In this document: piece by piece, positions 22,728-34,884 of the stretch
Layout of the letters: each line of letters begins with the position of its first letter
Position numbering within the stretch: the stretch's first letter is position 1
Assembly: GCA_963924555.1 (NCBI GenBank)
Contig: OZ004587.1
Span: 310,001 to 374,000 of the forward strand
Origin: Crambe crambe
Lineage: Eukaryota; Porifera; Demospongiae; Poecilosclerida; Crambeidae
Length of the DNA: 64,000 nt
Direction: 5' to 3'
The notes under the pieces: generated by a model
What the model was told of the DNA's origin: nothing
Database searches by the model: none
Seen by the model: only the letters and a program-made list of their open reading frames with translations
Made by a program: the position numbers and the translations under genes

Positions 22728-25700
22728 TTATGCCTTCGACTTCTTGGGCCTGTTGGACTGTAAAGATTTTGTTTTTCTCCTTTCCCACACTTTGACTGCT
22801 GCCTCAACCTTTCTATTCCTCGTGCTGACATCACTTCTGAGCTAGAAACTACGAGCCACGAAACTAAACATTCAAAACTGAATAGGAACAGAACAGAACA
22901 GAACAGCTGCACTTCCCAGCAGCACATGACACTTAATAATAAAATTAATGATACACTTGCATTTGTGACAGACAATAGATAGCTGACAATATAATAGGTA
23001 GTGGGTGATGAAAATGAATGATGAATGATGCTAGGCAGAAAGAAACTGACTCATGATTTTTTCTATAATTATAATAATTATTTGCTTTCATGGAGTGATA
23101 CCCCCCATGAAAGCTATACGTATGTCCCCTTGCCACTCTGTTTTTTGAATTCAATACTGGAATAAATATCAAAGCTATTTCGAACAAATCTACGAGGAAT
23201 AATTCCAATGGGAACTTGTCTGCACTAGCTATGACTGATGATCCACAAAAGATGAAATCTTTCCAACGGCAGATTAATTTATCATGACAGTAGCAAGAAT
23301 TAAGAAAAGCTGCCGAGTTTGATGACAATGAAACTAGGCAGCTATTTTGAGTGAAACATCTTGAAGAGTCCAACTATGATTATACCAGTCAAATAAAAGA
23401 CCCACTAAATTTAGTTCCCACTCAGTCATTTGCTCCTTACCTTGGACTCATCGGAGATGTCAGTCCCCAGTCCTGAAGTTACTATGCTTTCACCATATGT
23501 TGAACGAGTGGCCACACTTGTTCCAGTCACGTCACTGATCGTACCAAATGCTGAGTCAGCATCATCATCACCACCCTTGACTTGAAGGGCAGCCATTGGT
23601 TCCTCCAGAGAGAGGGTAGGAGAGGGAGGATCTGGGCAGGGAGAAAGAAAATATTTAATAATTTTTTACTGGATTGTCACTGTTCATACTTGTGTCTGAA
23701 CTGTCACTGTTTTCTCCTTCACTTTCAGTAACTTCAACAGTGAGATCTGCAACATCAAATAAATACTTCATGCATATACTTTGTCTACAAATAGAGTTGC
23801 CATAGCTAAAGGCACATACAAGAACTGATTTCTCGTCGAGGGCACTACAAGAACTGATTTCTCGTCCTCTAGCTATCAGTATACCTGATGTGCCCTTTTT
23901 TGTTGCCTCTTCATGTTCGACCATTTCTTCTGATGGAGATACAAGATTCAATGTTTGTTCTCCATAGGTGATGCTGAGGACTCCCATGTTCCTCAGAGCT
24001 TGCTGCTCTACTCTGGTTAGTTTCTGGATCATCTCGTCTGCACTGGGTAAGGCTCTGAATGTCAGTTGGACACAACCGGGATCTGCTTTCAGCAATCTCA
24101 ATTCGTAAGAGCCTATTGCTGAGTTGAGACGAGAACAAAGCTTCTTCAATTCACCAACTGTCATGGCTTCAAAGTTGCATTCCTCTATTTTGAACACAAT
24201 AACTTTTCCATTCTTCTTCTCATCCTCAAAGACGTTACTTGGACACTCACATACTCTGTGTTTAGCGTAATCCTTGAAATCTGTTATATAAGCCTTTAGC
24301 CGAACCATGAGGCGATGTTCATCTTCAAAGATGCAACCAATGATCAACTGAACCAGATCATAGTCAAAGAATGACCAGTGTTGCTCTGCTTCATCGAGCA
24401 ATTTATCAATTGTGTCACAATCTTCAAATATTTCACGAAATTTATCATCTTTTCTTGTAATAATGCGAATGATTTCTTTGGCGGTTGTTTCTGATCTCAA
24501 TGCTCTACGCAATCGAATCTCAAGAGCTATGAATTTGTTTTTGATATTGGCAGTGTCTTCAGATAAACGAAAGATGAGGTTGGCTCGGACATGTTCAGGC
24601 ATGTCTTTGGATAAGTAAGGGAAGAGAGCTTCAATATCTACAAAATTACAAAGTCATCAAGTAGTATTTAATTCACTCTTTCTAGCTCTAAGTGCTTTAA
24701 TTCACCATGCATTAAAACATATTGAGCTAGATCAGAGTGATCTAAAGATTTTAGTGCTGATAACATGACTTGGATCCAATCAAATTACAGTCGGTCCTTA
24801 CAGAATCCTAGCTTAGCCCCTAGTACTTAGCAAGCTCTGACACACTTTGGGTTCAGTAAGAATGGATCTAATTTAAAAAATAAATGAAGTAAATTCCTGA
24901 GGTTTTCCTGTTTGAAACCCAATGTAGCTAACAAGTGAAATGCTAAAGTGTTTAAAAGAAGACATTGTGATGCTCTCTTACTGTGAGCACTAGGGACTGA
25001 GGCTGGAAGATCATATTCCTAGTGGATCTTCCACTAGGCTCCTGTGTACTATACCTTCAACACTTTTCAGAGCAACTGATTGGTCAATAGTCATGTGACC
25101 AGCACTAAGAAATCATGTGCAAAATTAATCAGTGAAGATATGATATTGTACATTGTGTCAACTATGTGGCTATACCTGGTGGATGAGAGGTTTTGAGGTA
25201 TTTCTCCTCAATGACCTTAGCTATTGCAGGATGGTTTACTGGGAGTGCTTTCAGTGCTGAGCATAGATTCTTCCATGTTGCCTCCAAGCCCTGACCTGCC
25301 AGCCAGTCCATCAGCATTTGGCCGAAACACTCTGCTGGATCGTCTTTGAATTTTTTTCTTATTGCTTCAAGAGAGGAAGGACGCAGTCCCAATTCCACAC
25401 CCAAATAAAACCATTTCACTTGGACATCCCAAATACAACTCATAACTTCTTTCAGGTCATCCGTTACTAACACAGCTGAAGGACATGATAAATAATAGCA
25501 GTGATTATTGTCTGTTGTCTAACTGAATTCATGAGGGCAGTCCAGTGTAGCATATTGCTGTTATTTTGCTAGCTGGATAAAACCATCTTCCAGTAACTAT
25601 AATTAAGATTTCATCATCTAAAAACAGTGTATCGTTATTTGAAATTCATTTGAATAATTATTTTTGATTCATAAAAAAAATTACAGTAGCCAGTTATATT

Positions 25701-27584
25701 AAGCTTAATATTAAATGATAAACTTATTAATACAAGTGAATGCAAAAAATTTCTTCGAAATAAAAATGTGAAGTAGGGATGCTATTATAACTGGAGCTTC
25801 ATAATGAAAACCAAGTACTGCAGCATCGAAGCAGTATGGCCCAAAAATCTAGCTGGAATATGTATTATAACTGCATGCAAGAGAGTGAACTTAGTGAAGT
25901 GACCCTTACCCATCATCAAGTACGAGATACTATTCCTACTTCACTCCCTTGGCCCTTGATCATGGGAGTGAAGTAGGAATAGTATCTTGTACTTGATGAT
26001 GGGTAAGGGTCACTTCACTAAGTTCACTCTCTTGCATGCAGTTATAATACATATTCCAGCTAGATTTTTGGGCCATACTGCTTCGATGCTGCAGTACTTG
26101 GTTTCATTATGAAGCTCCAGTTATAATAGCATCCCTACTTCACATTTTTATTTCGAAGAAATTTTTTGCATTCACTTGTTTGCATTCTTTTTCTTTGTGA
26201 TTATGAAAATTGATAGACGCTAAAGGCTCCCTTGATTGAACTAAATTTATTTAATGATCAGTATTTCATTCTGTTCAGGGAGGAGAGTTTGAAGGATGAT
26301 CATCTGCAGTGTAATGGAGTACTGAAAGGAGTGAACATTTTAAAAAGTGAACAGCATTAGCTAATTGTTACATAATTATGTGATCACTGAAATAATTATT
26401 GAGATGGTACGTATGTCTTGCTTGAGGGAGGAGTATGGGGAGTTTATGCATTTGGTGTAGTGATCATAATAGTGGATGCCATCAAATGGCCACATCCTGT
26501 GCAGGTGTTATATGAGGAGAACTGCTATTAATTGCCCCACCCCTTTTATGAGGTAATATCGTGAAGATTTTTTTCATACGAGGCTGAAGCACATTATAGA
26601 TAGCCCAGCTAGATTTTAGGCTATCCCTACTTAACCTTTTTATTTGAAGAAATTTTTTACGCTCACTTGTTTTTATCCTTTTTCTTAGTGCTTGAAGTTG
26701 AATGAGGGAGGCTACAGTACAGTACTATACAAAGCCAGCTCTACATAAACCTCTTTTGTAGGTACATACAGTGTCTCTGGTTGAAGAATTTGTTTAGCTA
26801 TTTAAGTTTTGTTGATATAAAACTTTACAGCAACAGCAATGTAAATGACATGTACACGGCATGGTGAAGTGAGCTGACTACACTACAGCAAAGTACTGGC
26901 TATAATGCTACTATAGGATGAGCATCTGTACTGTAATTCAGCAAGGAGTGACTGGAACATCATCAGATAATGAATGAAGACCTTGGCTATAGCTAAACTT
27001 AAGCTTACGTGGCTCCGCCCATAAGCCCCGCCCCCTTCAAAATGGCGTAGAAAGATTAGCAGCTGTGTTCCGAGTGCTATCGAATAGTGAAGTAGAGCCT
27101 TAGTCAAAACTAATAGCAAAAGATCAGCCTCTAGGTGCCGCTCTAACAGATGGCCAAAGCAGAATTTTGATGACTATAGCCAGTAAGCCGGTACGTCGAT
27201 CTTATTATTATTATTATCCTTATTATTATTATTATTATTATTATTATAAAGAAAAAGAACGAAAAGTCAATTTTAGAACTCGTTTTTTTCTTATGTTGGC
27301 GAATGAATTTTTGGCTTTTGAACATTCTCCTCTCTTCTTTGTAGATATAATAATTCACTGTAGCCTTCTGAGAACCTGTAGAGTAAGGGTAGAAGAGAAA
27401 GAAGAGTTTTTAGTTTATACTGTCCTATGGACTTTGACCTGCCATCCCTACTTAGAGAGTGCTACCGCACTCTCTGATTCATAGCTGGTAGTAGCATGCA
27501 ATGAATTTGCCTTATAAATCCAAAAGACTTGCTATATTATTATTCTTGCCAGTTTAATAACTCACTTCCTTGGCCAGGATTCAT
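22728..27584 (-). CDS. Death-domain protein, copy 2 (transposon in intron 1, one lost donor)
   Basis: Exons equivalent to copy 1: 27584-27566, 25475-25176, 24637-23885, exon 4 from 23746, 23631-23441, 22841-22728. The death domain reads WFYLGVELGLRPSSLEAIRKKF...TWKNLCSALKAL. Intron 1 is expanded to about 2.1 kb by the 25733-27477 insertion. The donor of exon 4, GTGAAA in copies 1 and 3, is GAGAAA here, so normal splicing should fail. Reading on gives SSDTSMNSDNPVKNY and a stop near 23655. Intron 3 (138 nt) is open in frame in this copy, so retaining it gives one continuous frame from the middle region to that stop. Either a shortened protein or a gene in decay is possible. Confidence 0.7.
25733..26178. 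repeat. 216-bp-arm foldback
   Basis: The left arm runs CAAGTGAATGCAAAAAATTTC... and the right arm is its reverse complement ending ...GCATTCACTTG, with a spacer of about 15 bases. Each arm contains GTAGGGATG, shared with the arms at 29024-29334 and with pieces near 13555, 26615 and 43030. Confidence 0.9.
25733..27477 (+). mobile_element. Hairpin-ended foldback element (first member)
   Basis: The element is 1745 bp, absent from the same intron in units 1 and 3, which read TTAATATTCATAG across the site. It starts CAAGTGAATGC and ends with the hairpin AGAGAGTGC/TACC/GCACTCTCT plus GA (27454-27477). The insertion lies between A and T and no target duplication is seen. The first 446 bp are a near-perfect palindrome (arms 25733-25948 and 25964-26178). 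A second, diverged right-arm piece lies near 26615-26665. A (TTA)n tract lies at 27200-27246. No coding capacity was recognised. Confidence 0.8.
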
Positions 27585-27739
27585 CTTGATGTTAGAGTTT
27601 CAAGTGGAAGGGGAGAACTAGCTATGTGTCTGTGCAAAGGACAGGTTGAGGGTGGTTACCAGATGTGAGCTTGGGAGTGGGGGAAGAAAGATCACTGATC
27701 AAGAGATTAAAGTATCTGGACGGAGAAAGAGTGTGCTCT

Positions 27740-28000
27740 TTTAATCGAACCCTACGTATATGTCTTAGTGTTGATAACGCTAAAGACTGTTGTTGACATC
27801 ATGACAAGATGTGGTACGAGCCACGCCCCCAGAACGATCAAGTCAAATTCGGGCGCTATACACTCACACTAGGTTGGATTGAGTAGTGTACTAGTTCTAT
27901 GTACACAGTAAACTCTATAACTCGAAGAATGATAGCTATGGCTACACTTGGCGAAAATCTTGGGTGTGGACTGGGATAAACAAACCTCACGCGCATGCGC
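27740..28000 (-). promoter_or_regulatory. Upstream region of the death-domain gene, copy 2
   Basis: It has the same GC-box-like GCCACGCCCCC (near 27820) and NRF1-like GCGCATGCGC (27991-28000) as the other copies. Confidence 0.45.
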
Positions 28001-28764
28001 AGTTAATTAGTGACGACTATAATCATGAATATAATCATAATACAACCACACTATATTATAATCAGTGATAGTAATACTTATAGAGTCTGTATTTATTATT
28101 AGTTGTCCTGATAGACTATAGCTTCATGTATTCTCTGCTGACGATTCTTTGTTGCATGCTAGACTGTTCAAATTCTGCACCAGTTGAGTCCTGACACTGA
28201 AAGGTACCATTGAATCTTTTATCTATTGGCCAGTATTGTAACAGGATGATATAGCTAGCCACACCATCTTCAAAATGGATGTAATATCATGGGTTGAATC
28301 ATCAGTTGGTTAGGATTGCTAGGTTGGTTTGATCTGAGGGAGATATGTGTGGGGATGAATGCATGAAGTTGAGGAGTTCAAGGTGCAGTATATATAGATC
28401 AGGCTTGTTCCAGTAAACTAAAATAACTACTGACCTACACAACTTCTCCAATGACTCTACTCAATCTATATGAAATGAAAAGCAGTAACTGTCAGCATAT
28501 CAATGAGAAAGTGTGCGAAATCCCTTATTCTATCTACAGTGGACTTGGAGCCCAGCCTTTTGTCCTTTGTAGAGAGGCTGTCTTCTTCTGGAAGTTATTT
28601 AGTACTAAGAGAGTGTATACACAAAAGTTCTTTTAGCTTGTCCTTTATCGGGTTCCACTCTATTATTTGGTTGCTAGCTTATAAGTTCACCATGGATACT
28701 GTCCTCCACATGATAGAGTTCATCCAGTCCTAGCTAGACTCATACCAGGTCGATGATTGGTACT

Positions 28765-28765
<1 letters not shown>

Positions 28766-28798
<33 letters not shown>
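28766..28798 (+). repeat. Run of 33 G
   Basis: Unit 1 has 11 G at the same place (8866-8876). Such a run can form a quadruplex or be a sequencing or assembly artefact. Confidence 0.9.
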
Positions 28799-28799
<1 letters not shown>

Positions 28800-28938
28800 G
28801 TCTATATAGCTATCACAGCATCTCTTTTTTACACGCCTGAGGTATAGCTAATCACTCTAAGCAAGCAGCCGAAGTATTAGCTAATGGCCCACACACTCGA
28901 GTCAAATCAAATGTACAAGTAGCTTGAAAGTTGTAATA

Positions 28939-28978
28939 GCGCATGCGCAGTTTTCGTATGACAATAAAGGGCGGGAAA
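28939..28978. promoter_or_regulatory. NRF1-like plus E2F-like sites, copy 2
   Basis: GCGCATGCGC (28939-28948) and GGGCGGGAAA (28969-28978) are identical to 9055-9094. They lie just 46 bases before the insertion of the second hairpin-ended element. Confidence 0.4.
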
Positions 28979-29548
28979 TTCAAACTTCGTACACTAAAAA
29001 TACAGTCTCACATACAAGGAGAACAAGTAAGGGAAAAAGCATTTCGTGAAATGAAAAAAAGATGTAGGGATGACCACTGCTCAAAAAAGTAAGGAAACAA
29101 GAAGGATGAAAATGGGATCAATCTTTGTTCTGTATATCCAGTCAACAATCCCTACATATACACACATTACTACACTATAATCTGAAGTTACCTGACGTAT
29201 ATGTAGGGATTGTTGGCTGGATATACAGAACAAAGATTGATCCCATTTCCATCCTTCTTGTTTCCTTACTTTTTTGAGCAGTGGTCATCCCTACATCTTT
29301 TTTTCATTTCACGAAATGCTTTTTCCCTTACTTGTTCCTGGTCTTTTTTCCTCTCTTTTATGGTTTTAGCTATGATTAGAGTTCATTCTTCTATGTGTAT
29401 GCAGGGACAGATGAAAGAAGTTCTCCAATAGCATACCAGCCCAATCATTTATCGAGTCAAGGTGTCGTGTTGTTGAGCCATACTTGGAGGTCGAAGATGC
29501 TGAAATAGAGTCTACCGTGGTGAATCTAAATCCCCGAATCGATACAGT

Positions 29549-29717
29549 AGTCTATATAATAGTTAGACAACGAGACCAAGGGATCTACGGTCTATTTAGA
29601 AACCTGAGAGCCCTGGGCTGTAGCGTCCCGAGCGCAGCGAGGGCGCTACTAAGGGCCCGAAGGTTTCTAAACAGACCGTAGATCCCGTTGGTCGAGGTGT
29701 CTAACTTATTTAGACTA
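29549..29717. repeat. Inner foldback (MITE-like)
   Basis: AGTTAGACAACGAGACCAAG at 29561 pairs with CTTGGTCTCG-like sequence ending GTGTCTAACT at 29706. The GGTTTCTAAACAGACCGTAG block pairs with CTACGGTCTATTTAGAAACC. The centre has a GC-rich hairpin around GTCCCGAGCGCAGCGAGGGC. It may be a separate small element inside the larger one. Confidence 0.75.
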
Positions 29718-30443
29718 TAGCCAATCACTGGAGTTGTTTAACTTACCTCAACACGCACTTGGAAATAATAACCATGGTTTTTAAATGCAACAAACATGAA
29801 TCAGAGCGCACCTAGAAACAATAACTGTGGCCACCGCGATGCGTTGCTAGAATTGGACCAATTGGAATGACCATCTTTACCGGGTTTACCTAGGGCAAGT
29901 GAATTCTAAGTGCTATAAGGCGTGATTCTAAGTGCCATAAGGCGTGATTCTAAGTGAATAGAATTCACCAAATGGACCAATCAGATTCCTTGATTGTGAC
30001 TAGCTATAGTCTAACATCAGCTAGAGACAGCTGAGTAATATTATGATTTCGAATAATTGGATATTCAATTACATGCGCATGCGTATTATAGAAAAGATGG
30101 CTTCCTAATTGAATTAGTCGAGTGCTGTGCTCCATAGTGTCTCCTTTTTCATCGACTCTTTCGAGGATCAACGAGTAGAAAAGATCGTAGTTCGTAGAAT
30201 TTGGAGTGGATTTGTCCAGAAATCATAGCTGTAGCTTGAGTGGTTCGAGAGATATGGTTGTCTAAGAAGAATAATAATAAGAATAATAATAATAATAATA
30301 ATAATAATAGAGAAGAAGAAGAATATAGCGATTTACCTGCTTGCCGTATTTCTGAAACGGTAAGCTCCCTGGTCCTGAAACTTGGTCTGCACATTGTAGT
30401 AGGCTCTAGTAGGCTGGATAATCATTCACAGTAGCTTTTGTTA

Positions 30444-30451
30444 GGTCTAAG
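30444..30451. repeat. Left target duplication of the P-class element
   Basis: GGTCTAAG is repeated at 35398-35405. The first G is shared with the last base of the inverted end, so the duplication is 7 or 8 bp; 8 bp is the rule for P elements. Confidence 0.8.
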
Positions 30452-31156
30452 CATAGATATATGAGCCGTACCGGGATTGGAAACGGGGTCACGTGCGCCC
30501 GTAGGGCTAGTATAATTATTGAAGTACAGGCTCGTTTCACCTTAGTTACGCGCATGAGTTACTGTCTTCCCGAGTACAAAGGACCGCAAACATATCAGAA
30601 AATCTTTGCGACTATTGTAAAACAAGCCGCGAGAACGGTACTGCAGTTTAGCCCAAACAGAATTCGTTCAAATCTCTTTAGGGGAGAAATTTATAAGAAA
30701 CACTTTCAGCTCCTTGCCTGAATCTATCTTGTGTACCATTTGCAAGTAAGTGCTATATAATACAGAGTTAGCATATAGTGGATAATGTAAAGCTACCAAA
30801 TGTGCAACTAAATCCATTGTCACTAGAATTAGATAATGAATAGTTTATATCTACTGCCCTCATCTTTGTAATTCAAAGGCTCAATTTTGTGTACCATAAG
30901 CAACTGTGTGTTAAAGGATAGGACTTGTTTTCTGATTAGTAGCAATTGCTTACCTATTAAAGTAACTAAATGTGCTATTTTGCTGAATGCAAGCTGTTTA
31001 GCATCCGACTTATGCAGGGATAAAGTTACAGCTAGCTACACTATAGCTCTATAGCTTAAGGCATAATATTGAATATTGAGTCCCACATTCCCAAACCAAA
31101 TTAATAGCTATACACTTTGTGATGAATATATATCACAAAGTGTAGCACTAGCTGAC

Positions 31157-33491
31157 ATGGTACTGTACAGAATGCCTCGGAAGAAAAGATTTACTCATTT
31201 CAAGAATGGAGAGAGGAAGAAACAGGCTGCTAAGAGGGCACAATTAGACATGAACCAATTATACCTGGCAGTAAGGGAAGATATAGATGGATGGGTTGAT
31301 TTAACTGATCAATCGAAAGGTAGTATGTCTTTTCGTTGCAAATCATCCAATGCATATGAGCTCACGATTCATAATGATTTTTCATGGGAGATATGCATTC
31401 ATGGACGACAAATCAACCACACAATGTTGGCACTACCCAAGCTTCTCAACAAAAAAGAATTAATAGTAAATGTTACACACATTCTCAGTAATTCAAAATT
31501 ATGCCCAGGAAATCCAGACAAGAAATTCATTGATATGATCTTGTCCCCAACTTATGAAGGCAAAATAAGAACAAGTGCCGGATCGCTGGTAGCAGAGGTG
31601 ATTCAAGAGTTCTCTGTTTGGTATAACGGTAAAGTATTTAACTCAACAGTTCGAACTACAGATTGTACATTAATTGTGGGTGATGGTAAATGCAATATTT
31701 GTCAGAAATTCCGATCAAATTTAAGATCGATGTATAGTCGATTCTTAAAAAAAAAGAAAACAAAATCTAAATATTGCAACAATCGTTACCTTAGTTCAGC
31801 AGAAAAGTTGAAAAAGTTGAAAAATCTTCAATCTAAAGCTAGTAATTCAAAATACAATCTCAAGAGGCTAAGAAAGAAAATAAAACAATCGTATGAAAGA
31901 AATAGTGTTATTGTGGATCAAGAATTACACTCTGACCTCCACAATATAATGGAAGAAAATAAACACAAAATTAATGATATCTATCCGAAAGGATCATTTC
32001 GCAGGCTATTTTGGGAAGAACAATTGAAGGTGGCCAGATTGACGAATTCTCGTCAGATGCGTTGGCACCCGATGATGGTGAGATGGTGCCTCAATCTGAA
32101 ATTCCTATCCACAGCAGCATATCATGCATTACGAACATCAGGCATGGTCAAGCTTCCATCGGAAAGAACCTTGCGTGACTACACTCATTATATCAAGAGT
32201 GCACCAGGATTTTCTGAAGAAGTTGACCAAATGTTGGAGGAAGAGGCAAAATTATCCGAATTACCTGATTGGAAGAGACATGTGACATTGGTTTTGGATG
32301 AGATGAAGGTGAAGGAAAGCCTCGTGTACAACAAACATCAGACGAAAGTGATAGGTTTTGTCAACATGGGAGATATTGGTGATCATCTTGATCAATTGGA
32401 GAGAGATATTGGTAATGAAAAAACACCACATGTTGCTACCCATGTACTGACACTAATGATTCGTGGCATTTTTTTCCACCTACATTTCCCATATGCAACT
32501 TTTGCAACCACTACAATCAAAAGTGATTACCTTTTTTTGATAGTATGGGAAGCTATTGAAAGACTTGAAAAATGTGGATTTAAAGTAATCGTAGTGACTG
32601 CTGACGGTGCATCACCGAACAGAAAATTCTTTCGCATGCACCAGAGTGACAAAGATGATGGCTTGTGTTATAAAACCAAGAATCCATATGCCTCCGATGA
32701 GAGATATGTTTATTTCATGTCTGATGTACCTCACTTGCTCAAAACGACAAGAAATTGCTGGTCTCACTCTTCAGGCCATGGCAATACACGCAACCTGTGG
32801 GTAAGAAAGCAGTTAGCAATATAGTGCAAGTAAATCACATGCATAATTTTTAGATCAATGGGAAGGAAATCAGTTGGCAACACCTGTGTAAGCTGTATCA
32901 TGCAAAGATTGCAATGGGGAACAGATCACATGGCCTATATCTATTGCCAAAGCTGTCACTAGAGCATATCAAACTCACGTCATACTCAAGGATGCGGGTG
33001 GATCTTGCTGTGCAGGTATAAGCTACAAATGTTTAAATAGGGTGTAGAATACAATGAGTGAATTCTAATTGTAGGTATTGAGTGAGAGTGTTGGGAATGC
33101 ACTTAAATTCTATGGTGATCCAAAGACATCTGAGACTGAGCGCTTTGTGCGCATATTTGACAAATTATTTGATTGTTTAAATGGTCGGAACAAACTGGAG
33201 TACATCAAGAGGAGGAAACCAAATTTAAAACCTTATACTGACACTTCAGACGAGAGATTTAAGGTACTGTACTGCAATTTAATATTGTAATTAATGGATG
33301 GCAAAGTGGTATTTTTGTAGTGGCTCAAGGAGGATTTTCTGGACTACTTGAAGGAATGGGAAGATAGCATTGAGTCTAATTCTGAAGTATCAGATGGTTA
33401 CAAAGCAACTATGTGTCTCAGCACAGAAACTCTAGAAGGCCTACGAATAACAGGTACATTTTGCAGATAGCATGCATGCATACACACTCAT

Positions 33492-33563
<72 letters not shown>

Positions 33564-33878
33564 AAATCATTCGTTGAAGTATCTAAATATCTGCTCTCTC
33601 TTCCTGGATATCCAGAGAAGTATATTCTCAGTGAATGTTTTTCACAAGACCCCTTAGAGAATTTCTTTGGCCAAGTTCGTGGAAGAGGTGGCTGCTCTGA
33701 AAATCCATCTGTACAGGCATGCCTTGAGTCTACTCAATCTCTAAGAGTACAAGGATCTGTTTCTCTGCTACCTGTTAGAGGTAATAGTAGTCGGAAAAGA
33801 CGGCTCTTGCACAACAAGGAGGTGATTGATGATACACCTCTTCCAAAGAGACGAAGACAAGCAAAAAAGGTTGAATAA
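31157..33878 (+). CDS. P-element-class transposase (five exons)
   Basis: Exons 31157-32800, 32854-33015, 33075-33263, 33321-33453, 33562-33878 join in phase to 814 aa from the Met at 31157 (a second Met at 31172 gives MPRKKRF). The introns are 53-108 nt. The family signature is clear: WHPMMVRWCLNLKFLS and LPSERTLRDYTHY, then LVLDEMKVKES (first catalytic Asp, codon at 32297), VTADGASPNRKFF (second acidic residue, 32603), MSDVPHLLKTTRNCW, and in the last exon SQDPLENFFGQVRGRGG with the terminal acidic region. It ends with a basic nuclear-type tail KRRRQAKKVE. No N-terminal THAP zinc finger was found. Instead the N-terminal part has a CTLIVGDGKCNICQ Cys cluster. A further 5' exon in 30490-31070 cannot be excluded. 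It would cut and paste the element in the nucleus. Confidence 0.88.
33501..33560 (+). repeat. (CT)n-(CA)n microsatellite in the last transposase intron
   Basis: CTCTCT runs into about 25 CA units that continue straight into the acceptor CACAG at 33561. The tract therefore serves as the region before the splice acceptor, and length change there could affect splicing. Confidence 0.9.
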
Positions 33879-33924
33879 TCAAGATAATGAATGACTGATA
33901 TAGCTAGCTACAATACATATTTTG

Positions 33925-34884
33925 TTAATCATCACTGGAGTCCAAGTCTGTTGATCCTTTCTTGGACTTTTTTTTGGCTAATTCCTTTCTCAATGCTTTT
34001 TTCTTACTTACTTGCTTTGCTTTAATATCCTTATATTCTTGTAACCAAGAAGATGTTATGGTGAATCCTCTAAGAGTGACCCACTTTTCCACTATTGTGC
34101 GTAAAAGATCATCAGAATACTTGGAATCGATGTTTATGGAAAGCATTGACCAGAGAAAATTGACATCTTCATCATCCATGATGAGGGTGAAAAGTTGCTC
34201 CTTTGACATGGTTCCACCTTTTAGATGATGAGGAAGACACTCTTGTACTTTAAGCTCAAGAGCACGAAAAAAGAGGAAACAGCTGTCATTGATTTCAAAT
34301 AGGCCACCTCGGTTTATAGTACTTATCCAAATTTTAGTATATTCATAAAAATTACTTCCATCACCCTCAACTGACATGTTAGCGAGGCATTCTACAAACT
34401 GCCTGGCTTTGTTGGTATGTTCCTGTTCGTAAATTTTCTTCAATCGCATTGTGACAAATCCACTTGCATATCTAATAGCATTTTCTTCTTCCGAAGACAT
34501 ATGCACTGATAATGGTCTTGATGACATAGCCGATGATGCATGATTAGTGGAAAAATGTTCAGTTAGGATTTCATTAAAAATTAGTCTGTTAATTGATTGA
34601 AGTAACACTGGAGTGCTTGTAATTTCAAGCTCAGCTAAGCTTTTGTTCCATATTTCAGGTAGCGTGTTCAGTCTGAGCTGATGAAATTTTTTTATAGCCC
34701 TTTCTCTTGCATGTGCCATACTTACTCTTCCCAACTCCATTATACATGTCTTGATAGCAGAAATTAATTCACAAAATAATTTGTCCACAACTTTTTTGTT
34801 GCTACTTGCAATTAAAAGGGACATTATTTCATTCTTCCCAGCTGCTTTAATGACCCTTTCAATCATTGGGGTACTGGCTGCCAT
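33925..34884 (-). CDS. Antisense accessory protein of the P-class element, unknown function
   Basis: A single 319-codon open frame, MAASTPMIERVIKAAG... to a lysine-rich then acidic end (KKKSKKGSTDLDSSDD), lies fully inside the transposon, 46 bases from the end of the transposase gene and convergent with it. It looks helical and soluble, with no signal peptide, membrane segment or zinc-binding cluster. I do not recognise a domain. Its intact length inside an element with perfect ends argues that it is a working element gene, possibly a regulator or partner of transposition (inference). Confidence 0.75.
   Translation of the reverse strand: MAASTPMIERVIKAAGKNEIMSLLIASSNKKVVDKLFCELISAIKTCIMELGRVSMAHARERAIKKFHQLRLNTLPEIWNKSLAELEITSTPVLLQSINRLIFNEILTEHFSTNHASSAMSSRPLSVHMSSEEENAIRYASGFVTMRLKKIYEQEHTNKARQFVECLANMSVEGDGSNFYEYTKIWISTINRGGLFEINDSCFLFFRALELKVQECLPHHLKGGTMSKEQLFTLIMDDEDVNFLWSMLSINIDSKYSDDLLRTIVEKWVTLRGFTITSSWLQEYKDIKAKQVSKKKALRKELAKKKSKKGSTDLDSSDD

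Larger units (their letters stand above)
20719..29023. repeat. Segment M of unit 2
   Basis: Same order as segment M of unit 1. The extra length is the 1745-bp insertion at 25733-27477. It ends exactly where the 29024-35501 insertion starts. Confidence 0.85.

Noticed and set aside
27143..27484. Open frames made of Tyr/Ile runs across the (TTA)n tract
   Set aside because: Microsatellite translation; lies inside the hairpin-ended element and in no conserved copy.
30461..30721. Possible N-terminal exon of the P-class transposase
   Set aside because: Starts inside the inverted end and shows no THAP cysteines; I could not join it in phase with confidence.
33472..33657. Open frame with a His-Thr run
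   Set aside because: Product of the (CA)n tract in the last transposase intron; the real exon starts at 33562 in another phase.
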